Source: Cupriavidus necator A5-1 (lineage in GTDB: Bacteria > Pseudomonadota > Gammaproteobacteria > Burkholderiales > Burkholderiaceae). From it: a stretch of DNA of 64,000 nt. The position numbers and the translations under genes were made by a program. The DNA lies in NCBI RefSeq assembly GCF_000744095.1, contig NZ_JQLI01000001.1:4621691-4685690 (forward strand), in the 5' to 3' direction. The notes under the pieces were generated by a model. That model did no database searches. It saw only the letters and a list, made by a program, of their open reading frames with translations, and was not told where the DNA came from. Positions 1 through 8,992 of the stretch are shown here, piece after piece. The first letter of the stretch is position 1; every line of letters begins with the position of its first letter.

Positions 1-2
1 AT

Positions 3-594
3 GTCATCATTAACGACTTACTGCGCGCCGCAGTTCCGTCGAGCCATCCGTCTGCCCTGATATTCCTTGAAGCCTTGGAGAGTATCGGCCACCGCACTCG
101 CGAGGAGAGCCGTATGGCCATCGGCTCACCGACGCACGGTCAGCTGATTTCTGCCTTCAGGGCTGCTATCGACCAAGTTGCAAGTGCCCAGCTCAAGGAG
201 CCCAAATCCGTCGAGGAACTCGCTCGAACCCGTGTCGAAACGGCATCCCGCCGCCTAGATAAGGTGCTGGCTCGAGCCAGGGGCGGTAGCCTGGCGGATG
301 GCGGAACTCCACCAGACCCGCATCCAGATTAAGCGGTTGCGTTACCTGCTTGAGCATTTCTCGCCGGTGCTCGCGAAGGCGGACCGCAAGCGCATTGCGC
401 GCCTCGCGCAGCTCCAGGGAGCGCTTGGCGCGTTGAACGACGTCGTGGTCGCAACAACTTATATTTCCGAACTGCCCGTAGACTCGGAGTATGCGCCAGC
501 ACATGAGCTGTTCATGCAATGGCTGCAAAAAGTAAAGAAGGTCAGACGCCGAAAAGCAGTACGTGCATTGAAGGAATTGTCGCGACAACGCTGA
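3..594 (+). pseudogene. CHAD-domain protein, 5' truncated by the window and frameshifted
   Basis: An open frame enters from the window edge and runs to a stop at 332. The family sequence continues one frame over from about 298 to 594. The first part gives ELARTRVETASRRLDKVLAR and the second gives HQTRIQIKRLRYLLEHF, the basic helix typical of CHAD domains. Joining the two at about 295-300 gives one continuous CHAD C-terminal half, so a single-base frame break is likely. CHAD proteins are known to bind inorganic polyphosphate. A start codon at 298 could allow the second part to be made alone. True mutation and sequencing error cannot be separated here. Confidence 0.7.
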
Positions 595-680
595 GATGAG
601 CCTCAGACGCCAACACTTCCTCGCATACTCAAGGGAAGGTCAATTCCCCTTTCAAGAACAGCGAAGACACAAGAGGCGCC

Positions 681-902
681 ATGAGGCAGCAGGGACATGA
701 CGAGCGTATCGCAAGACTCGCTGAAGAATTGGGCCTGCCCGTGGAAACAGTCAAGGAGGCGTATCTTGATGCGTTGCGCGATTTGGCCGCCGGCGCTCGT
801 ATCCATGACTACCTGCATCTGTTTGTTGTGAGGCGCGTCGTCGACTGGCTGCAAAGGGCTGTGAACGCAGGGCAAAGCGTTGAGCATTTCCGCGTTGAGT
901 GA
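681..902 (+). CDS. Small DUF3562-like protein with an H-NS-type C-terminal tail
   Basis: The protein has 73 residues. Residues 1-52 (RIARLAEELGLPVETVKEAY, then ARIHDYLHLFVVRRV) resemble the DUF3562 family of small Burkholderiales proteins. The last ~20 residues (DWLQRAVNAGQSVEHFRVE) are the C-terminal DNA-binding tail of H-NS-like proteins and almost match the end of the H-NS-like protein at 23957-24283. The H-NS core motif that normally precedes this tail is absent, so it looks like a fusion or recombinant gene. DNA binding is possible but unproven. The start is preceded by AAGAGGCGCC. Confidence 0.65.
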   Translation: MRQQGHDERIARLAEELGLPVETVKEAYLDALRDLAAGARIHDYLHLFVVRRVVDWLQRAVNAGQSVEHFRVE

Positions 903-1216
903 CTGACGCGTACGTCCGGCAGTCACTTTGGCAGTCCTAGGACGCACCGCATGGCATTCCCGTGGTGAGGTGACGTCCTGAGGTGCTCTGCGTTAATCTT
1001 TGCGCGTGATGCTTCTGCGGGTTAGCGTGGTGGCGTAACGCGCCCTTGACTCGCTTCGCGACAAGCAGTGGCAGATAGTCTTGAATGCGCGCCTCTGAAA
1101 TGAAGTCCTGCAATGTTTCACCGTAGATTTTCGCATATCGGCTCCCCTCGGCGAAAAAAAGCGAACCGAAGTTCGCACAAGAAAATTCCGGGGCTGCGCG
1201 TGCGCGCTAGGAAATG
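903..1216. other. Intergenic, no gene seen
   Basis: I see no coding sequence or clear RNA gene. The right part lies downstream of the phasin gene, which reads leftwards, and probably holds its transcription end. Confidence 0.4.
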
Positions 1217-1720
1217 CTATAGGGCAGGGCCAGCACCTTTGTCGTGGGCCAATTGCTTTGTGGTTTTCTTGGCCGTTTCGTCGGACGCGCCGGCGGGCGT
1301 CGAAAAGGCTGATTGCCATGCTGCTAGGACAGATTCGCTTCCTGTGGGCGCGTTCTTCGCGAGGTTTTCGAATAACTCCTGCGCATCGCGTTGACATTGC
1401 TGGAGGTGCGCTTGGGCGGCCGTCGAGAATTCGCCTTGAATGCTCGACAGGATTTCGGAGACCTGCCGGCTGTACGACGCCGCCTTTTCTGCTATGGGCT
1501 GCGTCAGGTGCACAGGCAGGGCAACCCATTCTTGCTGGTTGTTCGCGGAAAGCGTCTTGCTCAGGATTTGCTGATTTTCGGCGAAGGTTGATTTGACTGC
1601 TTGCAGATTTAGCTCAGCCAGCTTTTCGATGCCTTCGAAGGCTATGGTCGCCAGACCAAGGAGCCTTTCCACGCCTGCTTTCTGCGCGGAGATGGATTGT
1701 TCGGGGATAGGAGTGCTCAT
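1217..1720 (-). CDS. phaP: Phasin (PHA granule-associated protein)
   Basis: The protein has 167 residues, typical for PhaP-family phasins, which coat polyhydroxyalkanoate granules. Family features are an amphipathic helical body without signal peptide (AGVERLLGLATIAFEGIEKL, then NLQAVKSTFAENQQILSK), a Gln/Ala-rich middle (SYSRQVSEILSSIQGEFSTA) and a low-complexity Ala/Thr/Lys C-terminus. The ATG at 1720 was chosen because ATGGAGCAGTG precedes it; in-frame upstream sequence has no family similarity. It is a monocistronic minus-strand gene. Phasin paralogues are common in Cupriavidus, so this need not be the major one. Confidence 0.88.
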   Translation of the reverse strand: MSTPIPEQSISAQKAGVERLLGLATIAFEGIEKLAELNLQAVKSTFAENQQILSKTLSANNQQEWVALPVHLTQPIAEKAASYSRQVSEILSSIQGEFSTAAQAHLQQCQRDAQELFENLAKNAPTGSESVLAAWQSAFSTPAGASDETAKKTTKQLAHDKGAGPAL

Positions 1721-2218
1721 CACTGCTCCATAGGGTAAGGCTGCGAGTGTTCGAGGGGAACTCTGAATCAGGACACGAATAGTGCGCCGCCAGGGTGAAA
1801 GTCTTTGTTGCGTTGCGGCAAAAGTCATTCTAGGGGCGATTGCTCGGAAGTCAACTGTTTCTCGCGTGGGCACGCTTGCGCGCTCGTAATGATGTCGAGT
1901 TTCCGGTTGCCCGGAGAGGGCGTAGCAGAAACCGCCCACGAATTGAACGCAATCCACACATGTCGATATGGTGTCAAACAAGTGCACCAAACGGCTGATA
2001 TCGAAGGAATTGCGGGTTAACCTTGATGCTGCTCAGCGTTAGTATGTCGGCCGCTTGGGCCTGAAGTGAAAAGGCGCGCGCCGACGGCGTCAGAACAGCG
2101 TCTGCACTATCGCAACTCGCATCGCATACGGAGTGCTGATGCTCAGGTCCCGCGCAGAATTGTGTGTAGGCGTCGCGTTTGCTTCGTGGTCTGTTTGGCA
2201 CGAGCCGGCAATGACCGC
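1721..2218. other. Intergenic, promoter side of the phasin gene
   Basis: No convincing gene. Short open frames on both strands show no family features. The leftmost part carries the phasin ribosome-binding site and presumably its promoter. Confidence 0.35.
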
Positions 2219-2470
2219 TCACAAGGCCAGACGGTCAGCGCTCGTCTTCGGCCTATCGACTGCAGGCGGAAACACGCGCCAGCAGCCGTCATCGTGCCGA
2301 AAGAAGAACAACGCGCGCAAACCGGCCAGTTGCTTGGTCTCGACGCATACGTAGCGTCGCCGGCCCGAGTGGGTGCGACTGAATTCAACTACGTGGACCG
2401 ACGTCGCGGGGCCAGGCGCGAGCCATTTTTCGACCTGGAAACGCAGCGACCGCTCATTCGTGTCTTTCAT
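2219..2470 (-). CDS. Small hypothetical protein
   Basis: The 83-residue protein is not recognised. The ATG at 2470 is preceded by a strong ribosome-binding site (TTGGAGGAGGTC), the main reason to believe it. The sequence is natural-looking and mixed (SLRFQVEKWLAPGPATSVHV, RYVCVETKQLAGLRALFFF), with no signal peptide or membrane segment. It has no operon partner. The function is unknown. Confidence 0.55.
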   Translation of the reverse strand: MKDTNERSLRFQVEKWLAPGPATSVHVVEFSRTHSGRRRYVCVETKQLAGLRALFFFRHDDGCWRVFPPAVDRPKTSADRLAL

Positions 2471-3294
2471 GACCTCCTCCAACATCCCGGTTCTTTTTTG
2501 CCGCGTCTATAGGGCCAACCAATGACATGGCCTAGGCGAAGTAGCCGTGCGAACCGATGCACGGCAATGCGCTTCATGACACCTGCGCTTCGCGGTCGAA
2601 TCTTGAGAAAGCGCTTTAACTCTAGGCCACAAGTTGGCGCCCCTGCGTACCGTTTTGCGAAATAGCAACAGGGGAAAGCCGGCTATGAGGTGCCTGCATG
2701 CACCTCCAGGTGTTAGTGCTGATGCATCGCAGTATGTGCGGCCGACCACAAAGTCGCGTTAGTAGCAACCGAGAAACGGGCGAGATTTGCAGGAGGTTGA
2801 CCCCGCGCGCTTAGCGGCCGGTTCTTCCAATGCCCATTCTTTCCAAGGCAGCACTGCTACTTTTGCGAGCCATGAGAAGAGGGCCGAAAGAGACTGCGGG
2901 GGACAAAATCTCCGGGGCCAGCGCCTGACTCAAAGCTCCGCTCTGCGCAACGCTTCGCAATGGCACGCGCGGAGGCCGTCATGTGTGATGTGAGGCGGAT
3001 ATACGTAGTCGTGAAGCGAGAGTGGGAGCGGTATCAATCGTCATCATCGTGTCAACGACGCCACGCGCATTGGCGCTCCCGCCACCCCCACTGGTATCGC
3101 AGTCCTAGCCTCGACACGAATGCTCATCCCCGTGGCGGTGAATCGTCCGACCGCTGTTGGGCGCAATGGTGTCGAAAACACAACGAAGCGAACAAGGCGC
3201 TCGACTGCAAATCATGTCGCGCTCAATCTAGCGACTAGAATCTCCAGCAAGACAGGCTTTCGACTCTGCTGTGCCGGCGGGGGCAGTTTCGGTC
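2471..3294. other. Long intergenic stretch, no supported gene
   Basis: Several short open frames overlap on both strands, but none has a good ribosome-binding site together with protein-like composition. I see no tRNA, repeat or insertion-sequence end. The last part precedes the gene at 3295 and probably holds its promoter. Confidence 0.35.
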
Positions 3295-3912
3295 ATGGAC
3301 ATCTACCAGTTGCGTCTCGTCTCAACGGCCCGAGCGGGATGGCTAACTGACAAACACTGTGGGCGCGTAGCTGTCGAAAACAATCAGGTAACGCTGGATG
3401 GGGAGCGGCTGGAGATAACCAGCTTGCAGCGGTCAAGCCGTGCGGAGGCAGTCACACCTGCCTCCGGTACTTTGCTCGAAGTTTGGCAGCATTCCAATGG
3501 GGTGTTCGTTGGTGCCAGGGCAGAGGATGTCGATGGTGCTCGAGCAGCGAAGACAGCGAGGGAACAGGCAGCCCGAGTCGCTCTTCACGAAAGTGAGAAG
3601 CGTCTTCGTACTCAAGCACTTACATTCAATGCGAGTCTGGCGATTCCAGTTCGGTGGGTGCCTGGTATCGTTGCAGAGGACTCGAGAAATACTTCGGAAG
3701 TGCCTGCGCACGACGTGCGCGACCGCGATGTTCACGTCCTGTTAAAGCAGGCCATTCGTGATGGACGGATGATACGTGCGGCGGGCGATTTGCTGTGCAA
3801 ACGCTTGCGCCGAACTGGTGGTGAGCTCCGGTTCGCACAAGGGCTGGACGAGTACGCTCGGGTTTCTTGCACTGCGTGTCTAACATTGGCGAAGCGGTGG
3901 CAGAGCGATTAG
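3295..3912 (+). CDS. Hypothetical protein, 205 residues
   Basis: Not recognised. The start at 3295 (MDIYQLRLVSTARAGWL) follows a G-rich stretch (GGCGGGGGCAG); an alternative start lies 24 bases upstream. The N-terminal half looks beta-rich (GRVAVENNQVTLDGERLEIT). A basic middle region (EQAARVALHESEKRLR) is followed by a helical C-terminus ending in CTACLTLAKRW, where a C-x2-C pair sits 15 residues from the end. There is no signal peptide or membrane helix. Codon use is similar to neighbours. It stands alone between long gaps. Confidence 0.55.
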   Translation: MDIYQLRLVSTARAGWLTDKHCGRVAVENNQVTLDGERLEITSLQRSSRAEAVTPASGTLLEVWQHSNGVFVGARAEDVDGARAAKTAREQAARVALHESEKRLRTQALTFNASLAIPVRWVPGIVAEDSRNTSEVPAHDVRDRDVHVLLKQAIRDGRMIRAAGDLLCKRLRRTGGELRFAQGLDEYARVSCTACLTLAKRWQSD

Positions 3913-3982
3913 AACTAACGTCCCGCATCAAATGCCCCGCAAGAAAGTAGTCCACGAGCTTGGTCGCTATAGAAGGTGTCGT

Positions 3983-4291
3983 CTAGCAGCCGTCGTGGCG
4001 CTGATGCCGGTACACATATCGCGCGGGGTCTTGCTTAAAAACCGTGCGCGAAGCTTCAGATTCGAAGAAGTATGTCCGACCTTCAAAATTTGCCGTGATG
4101 GCGTGAGCAACGTCGACCTTCTTCCCTGTGACGGGGTCGCGGGCAGTAGGGCTGTACTCCTGCGTTGTATGGCGGCGCTGCACGCTCTCTTGATTGGTTC
4201 GGCGACTTATGAATCGCTGCCACGCTATCAGGGCGATGACGGCCAGTCCGCCAAGCAGGAGCCATGAGAGATTCTGTGAGAGCCAGTCCAT
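3983..4291 (-). CDS. Membrane-anchored YHS-like domain protein
   Basis: The 102-residue protein starts with one membrane helix (residues 8-25, LSWLLLGGLAVIALIAW) followed by a basic stop-transfer stretch (RRTNQESVQRR). Residues ~50-95 form a YHS-like domain (DPVTGKKVDVAHAI, GRTYFFESEASRTVFKQDPA). YHS domains usually carry cysteines in DPVCG and after YFC; here they are Thr and Glu, so classic metal binding is probably lost. GACGAGGAGGCC before the ATG is a strong ribosome-binding site. The in-frame sequence upstream (4294-4515) is an unsupported short frame. Confidence 0.7.
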   Translation of the reverse strand: MDWLSQNLSWLLLGGLAVIALIAWQRFISRRTNQESVQRRHTTQEYSPTARDPVTGKKVDVAHAITANFEGRTYFFESEASRTVFKQDPARYVYRHQRHDGC

Positions 4292-4547
4292 GGTTAGGCC
4301 TCCTCGTCAGGGAAGTAGGCAGCTGCCATGCGGTCAGGTAAGGGATGTCGTGTAGGACGTTGACAGTATGCTACCGCCAGGTCGCGGGCGCCATAAGGGA
4401 AAGGTTCGTGAGGTTGCCGTTCACTATGTACTAGCACCTCGCGCCCTGTCGCGCCCTGGCGGGGAATTTTGATTTTCAATGCGTCGAACTTTAGGGCGGA
4501 AAGCACATCAAGCACCCCGGTTCGTGCGTGCCTTCCCAGGGGGCAAG

Positions 4548-5351
4548 CTACGCGCTGGCTTCCAATTGCACGGCTTCAAGCACCTTCTCGTGGGTGGCCA
4601 GGCTCACAAACCATTTCCAAGCGCCGGGGTTCTTCGAGACGAATTCGAGCCAGGCACTCGCCTGGGCGTTGACGAACCGGCGGCGCGTTTCGCGGTCCTG
4701 CATGCCGGCAGCGTGATGGAAAGCGTGCGTCAGTTCGTGCCAAAAGATGACAGCAAAGTGCTCGCCTCGAAGTTGCTCATGCAGGTGTACCCATTGGTCA
4801 GCGTATAGGTAGTAGCCCCAGACGCCGGCTCGGTCAGCAGCTTTGGCAGGCAATACACTGAGTCGTATCACTCGGTGCCAAATGGTCATGCGCACCGGCA
4901 ATGAAAGCGGAGATGTCGGCGCCTGCTGGCAGATTCGCTCGAACCGCTGTCCCTTCGAAAAGTGTTGAGAAAGCATGGCGTTCAGCCAGTGCCAGGCCTG
5001 CGGGTTTCGTCGAACGAACTCCATAAGACCGGTGGCAAAGCTGTGTGTGTAGTGCTCCTCCACTGAAGCGTCATCAAGCCCGTGGGAGTAGTGAATGACG
5101 CCAATGAGGCGCTTGATGAACGCAATCACCAAGTTGCGTCCCTGCAAATGCGATGCGATGCGCATCACGCCTGCATTAAAGTCGACTTCGCTATTCACAT
5201 TCTTCCGGCCGAACTCCACCTTAGAACACAGCTCGACCCGCAGCGTGTACGGCCCTAGGCTAACGGGGAACAGTAGTACAGCTCCTTGGCTCGGCATACA
5301 GACTCTCTGGAATTGCGGCGTGGGAACAAGTTGCACGTAGTCTACGAGCAT
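4548..5351 (-). CDS. HExxH metallopeptidase-like protein with internal duplication
   Basis: About 267 residues, not assigned to a named family. The zinc-protease signature HELTHAFHHAAG lies near residues 205-216, in a context (HFAVIFWHELTH, then WLEFVSKNPGAWKWF) suggesting a soluble metallopeptidase. A related block lies ~124 residues earlier (NLVIAFIKRLIGVIHYSHG, then GLMEFVRRNPQAWHWL) with KRLIG in place of HELTH, so an ancestral unit was duplicated and one copy lost the catalytic residues. The start is uncertain: ATG at 5351 has AAGGG directly abutting it, and a TTG at 5372 is also possible. No signal peptide is seen. Confidence 0.65.
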   Translation of the reverse strand: MLVDYVQLVPTPQFQRVCMPSQGAVLLFPVSLGPYTLRVELCSKVEFGRKNVNSEVDFNAGVMRIASHLQGRNLVIAFIKRLIGVIHYSHGLDDASVEEHYTHSFATGLMEFVRRNPQAWHWLNAMLSQHFSKGQRFERICQQAPTSPLSLPVRMTIWHRVIRLSVLPAKAADRAGVWGYYLYADQWVHLHEQLRGEHFAVIFWHELTHAFHHAAGMQDRETRRRFVNAQASAWLEFVSKNPGAWKWFVSLATHEKVLEAVQLEASA

Positions 5352-5835
5352 CCCTTGTATGTGCTTAATCAAACACGTGACGTCCCGTTACCTTGGCATC
5401 CCTTTGCCGGAGGGCCTTCCGCGTGTCTGGCGGCCATTATGGCGGAGTTAGCCTTTGAGCCCTGAAGGAGCCCCACCTGTCGGCAACGAGCCTACTATTG
5501 GATGCGATTGCAGATAAATCGCGTTGGCATCGCGCTGGAGTCTCTCGTTGTCATCACGGACATGGCTGATGGGGCTGATGGCCCTGGCGTCTCGATTGTG
5601 TGGCACTGCCCGAGAGTCAACCATCAACCCACGATGAACGACATTTCGACTTTGGGCTAGCTGGGTGCGATTGTGCTTTCAGCGCGCTGCTCCGAATAGT
5701 GGTCAGTTCGATGCAGCCAAAGGTCGGCCGCTCGTCGGCGCAACGCGTCGTCAGATTCCAATTGCGACAGAAGGGTCGTGACACGCTTGAGATTACGCCG
5801 GCGAAGCTGTTGCAGCTCATTGCGGAAGTACTCTC
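5352..5835. other. Intergenic, no supported gene
   Basis: The stretch separates the divergent metallopeptidase-like gene and acyP and should contain both promoters. Short open frames here lack ribosome-binding sites and recognisable composition. Confidence 0.35.
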
Positions 5836-6144
5836 ATGCAAGCGGATATAAACGAAGGGAAGCTCGAGACGCGGCTGGTCCGCGTCCGGGGTCGTGTACC
5901 GGGTATCGGCTATCGGGAGGCATGCGTACATCGTGCCCAGGAGTTGGGTGTCACCGGGTGGGTCCGCAACCGCATGGACGACTCCGTAGAGGCGATGCTG
6001 CAGGGTTCACCCGAGCAACTTGCTAGCATGTGCGCTTGGTTAAGCGAAGGCATGTCAGCAGCGCTTGTAGAGCGGCTCGAAGTGACCGAGGTGCAGCCAC
6101 CGTTTGCCCGCTTTGGCAGTTTCGAGCGCCTGCCTACCCTGTAA
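5836..6144 (+). CDS. acyP: Acylphosphatase
   Basis: This 102-residue protein matches the small acylphosphatase family, which hydrolyses acyl phosphates such as carbamoyl phosphate and 1,3-bisphosphoglycerate. The signature is RVRGRVPGIGYREACVHRA followed by GVTGWVRNRMDDSVEAMLQG. The catalytic Arg is the one in GYRE, and the Asn in WVRNR holds the nucleophilic water. A slightly long N-terminus (MQADINEGKLETR) precedes the fold. GCGGAAGTACTC upstream of the ATG is an acceptable ribosome-binding site. A small gene follows in the same direction. Confidence 0.9.
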   Translation: MQADINEGKLETRLVRVRGRVPGIGYREACVHRAQELGVTGWVRNRMDDSVEAMLQGSPEQLASMCAWLSEGMSAALVERLEVTEVQPPFARFGSFERLPTL

Positions 6145-6192
6145 GGGCAGTTGCCCAAATCTGCTGGCGCTGTCATCAAAAATTCACGATGC

Positions 6193-6345
6193 ATGAATCG
6201 GCCTCTTGTAGTGACCCCGATGGGAGTTCGGCTGTGTCGCCCATCCGAGGTCGTCCTCGACATCTTGCCGTCGCCGCAAAAGGGGGCCTTCGCAAAGGAA
6301 GACGGTGAGGTAGTCATCGACGAACAAGGCCGTCGCGTGAAGTAG
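6193..6345 (+). CDS. Small hypothetical protein downstream of acyP
   Basis: A 50-residue protein beginning MNRPLVVTPMGVRLCRPSEV and ending DGEVVIDEQGRRVK, 48 bases after acyP. It is not recognised. The composition and collinearity suggest a real small gene co-transcribed with acyP, but the ribosome-binding site is weak and an earlier in-frame ATG at 6151 is possible. Confidence 0.45.
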   Translation: MNRPLVVTPMGVRLCRPSEVVLDILPSPQKGAFAKEDGEVVIDEQGRRVK

Positions 6346-6483
6346 GCAGGAAAGCTCAAGTCGAAATGAAGAAGGGGCATCCACGAAGCCCCCCATCTGC
6401 TATCTCAGAGAAAATGTCTTTCCTTGAAACTCACTCTCTGCAATCGTCCATCGAGCTTACGCGTTGGATGTCGGCACGCGCGG

Positions 6484-7191
6484 TCATTGTTTCTGCGCCT
6501 CCTGCTCAAGGGCATCCTGTGTGATGTGTCGGACATCAGTGCCCTTGACGATATAGATGGTGAACTCGGCGATGTTTGTTGCATGGTCACCGATGCGCTC
6601 AATAGCCTTGGCGATGAAGAGGTAGTCCAGCGATACGGATATCAGCTTCGGGTCTTCCATCATGTAGCTCATGAGCTTGCGGACGAAGCCTCGGAATTCC
6701 TCATCCAGGGCTCGGTCCTCTCGTCCTATCATTGCTGCCTCAGTCGTATCAAGCCTTGCAAAGGCGTCCAGAGCTTTGTGCAGCATCTCGACAGCCAGTG
6801 CGGCCGAGACGCGGACCTCTGAAAAGTCGATGGTTGAACGCGAGACTTGGCCAATGATGCGCTTTGCGCGCTTTGCAATCTTGTAGGCCTCGTCACCGAC
6901 ACGCTCCAAGTTCGTAATAATCTTGGATACCCCCATTAGTAGTCGCAAGTCGCGTGCGGTCGGCTGGCGGCGGGCAATGATATAGCTGCAATGGGCATCT
7001 ATCTCAATCTCTTGCCGATTGACACGTTGTTCCGCTGCAATGACGTCATCAGCAATGGCTACGTCGAAGGTCTCCAACGCGCGGATAGCCGCTTGAACCT
7101 GGGCCTCCACCAGTCCACCCATCAGCAAGACTTCGGTGGAAATATCGGTGAGGTCGGACTCAAACTGGCTGGATAAGTGCTTCTCGGTCAT
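6484..7191 (-). CDS. phoU: Phosphate signalling protein PhoU
   Basis: The 235-residue length and two repeated three-helix PhoU units fit the family. Metal-binding helices are visible as NLERVGDEAYKIAKRA in the first unit and IERIGDHATNIAEFTIYIVK in the second. PhoU connects the PstSCAB transporter to PhoR and dampens Pho regulon activity; it acts at the inner face of the membrane. It is the last gene of pstS-pstC-pstA-pstB-phoU, 14 bases after pstB. Confidence 0.95.
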   Translation of the reverse strand: MTEKHLSSQFESDLTDISTEVLLMGGLVEAQVQAAIRALETFDVAIADDVIAAEQRVNRQEIEIDAHCSYIIARRQPTARDLRLLMGVSKIITNLERVGDEAYKIAKRAKRIIGQVSRSTIDFSEVRVSAALAVEMLHKALDAFARLDTTEAAMIGREDRALDEEFRGFVRKLMSYMMEDPKLISVSLDYLFIAKAIERIGDHATNIAEFTIYIVKGTDVRHITQDALEQEAQKQ

Positions 7192-7205
7192 ATTGCGCCC
7201 CCGAT

Positions 7206-8066
7206 TCAGCCGAAACGGCCGGTGATGTAGTCCTCCGTTGCTTGCTTACTTGGCTTCAAGAAGATTTGATTGGTCTCGCCATACTCGACAAGTTCGCCCA
7301 GATACATATAGGCCGTGTAGTCGGAAACACGGGCGGCTTGCTGCATGTTATGGGTCACGATAAGAATCGTGACGCGCGGCCGCAGCTGACTGATGAGTTC
7401 CTCGATGCTACCCGTTGCAATCGGGTCCAAGGCGGAAGTTGGCTCATCAAACAATAGAATCTCGGGGTCGGTCGCCAGGCACCGCGCGATGCACAGACGC
7501 TGCTGCTGTCCCCCGGAAAGCGCGGTACCTTGTGACTGCAACCGGTCCTTCACTTCGTCCCATAAGGCCGCTGCGCGTAGCGCCTCCTCAACGCCCTGAT
7601 CAAGCTTCGAGCGGCTCTTTTCACCCCGAAGCCGCAAACCGTAAGCGACATTCTCGTAGACGGACTTGGGGAAGGGGTTCGGCTTCTGAAACACCATGCC
7701 AATGCGCATCCGTACTTCAATGGGGTCGACTCTGGGGTCGAGGATGTTGGTGTTGTCCGGATATAGCCGGATGCTGCCCTCGTACCGGTTGCCGGGATAC
7801 AGGTCGTGCATGCGGTTGAAAGAGCGTAGAAGTGTCGATTTGCCACACCCAGACGGTCCAATCAAAGCGGTCACACGCTTCTCCTGGATAGGAAGATTGA
7901 CTCCCTTCAAAGCCTGGAACGCGCGATAGTAGAAGCCGAAGTCGATGGCAGCCGCCTTGACTGTAGACGGCTCCAGGGCATGAGGTTCAAGCCCTTGCAC
8001 AAAGTTATTGCGTGGAGGAGTGGCGGGTTCCCGCTGGCCTTCCGCGGGCATGGTGTTGCTTACCAT
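7206..8066 (-). CDS. pstB: Phosphate ABC transporter ATP-binding protein PstB
   Basis: The 286-residue ATPase powers high-affinity phosphate import through PstCA. Walker A is GPSGCGKST (residues ~70-78), the signature is LSGGQQQRL, Walker B is ILLFDEPTSALDP, and the switch His lies in VTHNMQQA. The ATG at 8066 was chosen because GAGGAAGGCC precedes it; it overlaps the pstA stop by 7 bases, implying translational coupling. A second ATG at 8051 is possible. The N-terminal ~35 residues are a non-conserved extension. Confidence 0.95.
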   Translation of the reverse strand: MVSNTMPAEGQREPATPPRNNFVQGLEPHALEPSTVKAAAIDFGFYYRAFQALKGVNLPIQEKRVTALIGPSGCGKSTLLRSFNRMHDLYPGNRYEGSIRLYPDNTNILDPRVDPIEVRMRIGMVFQKPNPFPKSVYENVAYGLRLRGEKSRSKLDQGVEEALRAAALWDEVKDRLQSQGTALSGGQQQRLCIARCLATDPEILLFDEPTSALDPIATGSIEELISQLRPRVTILIVTHNMQQAARVSDYTAYMYLGELVEYGETNQIFLKPSKQATEDYITGRFG

Positions 8067-8983
8067 TTGATGGCCTTCCTCAGACGATAGCGAACCCAGA
8101 TGGCGAGTGCATTCATCGAAAGTGTCATCAGAACCAGGATGAAGCCGGCGGCCGCGGCGTTCTGTTGAAAGGCCTCTTCGGGCCGAGATGTCCAATTGAA
8201 CATCTGAATCGGCATGACGGTGAATCCCGACCAGAGCCATTCGAAATTGAGCCAAGGGAAATCTGATGAAACGGGGGACTGCGGCAGGAATGCGATGAAG
8301 GTCAGCGCCCCGATGGTGATGATGGGCGCAGTCTCACCGATGGCCCGCGACATGCCAATGATGACACCGGTCATGATGCCGGGCATGGAATACGGCACGA
8401 TGTGGTCACGGGTCACCTGCCAGCGAGTGGCTCCCAGTGCATACGCACCCTCACGGATATGCTCCGGGATGGCTCGAATCGACTCGCGCGTAGCGACAAT
8501 GACGATGGGGAGGATAAGAAGAGCGAGCGTCAAGCCGGCAGACAGGATGCTCTGACCGAACCCGAAGGAATAGACGAAGATGCCCAGGGCAAGCAGTCCA
8601 TAGACAATGGACGGAACACCAGCGAGGTTGGTGACATTGATTTCGATGATGTCTGTAACCAGGTTCCTGGGCGCGTACTCCTCCAAGTATGTGCCGGCAG
8701 CAACGCCCAGCGGGACGGCAGTGACTGCGGTGACAAGCATCACCAGCAGGGAGCCAACCCAGGCGGAAAGGATGCCGGCCTGTGAGGCTCGTCTCGAAGG
8801 AAAATTCGTGAAGAACTCGGGAGTGAGGCGCGCCCAGCCCGAATAGGCCATCTGGAGGAAGAGCGCGACGAAGGTCAGCACGCCCACAAGCAGCGCGAGA
8901 AACCCTGCGATGGCGAAGAAGAGGTCCCATCGCTTGTTGGTCCTGATGATGCTGCGAATGGCGTCGAGCGGCGGCAGTGGCAT
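8060..8983 (-). CDS. pstA: Phosphate ABC transporter permease PstA
   Basis: The 307-residue inner-membrane permease has about six hydrophobic helices, beginning with LFFAIAGFLALLVGVLTFV. The ABC permease EAA-type loop is present (EHIREGAYALGATRWQVTRD), followed by GIMTGVIIGMSRAIGETAPI, a stretch characteristic of PstA. It pairs with PstC to form the phosphate channel. It lies 9 bases after pstC and overlaps pstB. Confidence 0.95.
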   Translation of the reverse strand: MPLPPLDAIRSIIRTNKRWDLFFAIAGFLALLVGVLTFVALFLQMAYSGWARLTPEFFTNFPSRRASQAGILSAWVGSLLVMLVTAVTAVPLGVAAGTYLEEYAPRNLVTDIIEINVTNLAGVPSIVYGLLALGIFVYSFGFGQSILSAGLTLALLILPIVIVATRESIRAIPEHIREGAYALGATRWQVTRDHIVPYSMPGIMTGVIIGMSRAIGETAPIITIGALTFIAFLPQSPVSSDFPWLNFEWLWSGFTVMPIQMFNWTSRPEEAFQQNAAAAGFILVLMTLSMNALAIWVRYRLRKAIKW

Positions 8984-8992
8984 GGCGTCCCT

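Noticed and set aside
2507..2749. An 80-codon minus-strand frame
   Set aside because: Arg/Cys-rich composition typical of out-of-frame GC-rich DNA, and no ribosome-binding site.
4294..4515. A 73-codon minus-strand frame ending just before the YHS-like gene
   Set aside because: No ribosome-binding site or family features. It may be leader sequence of the YHS-like gene.
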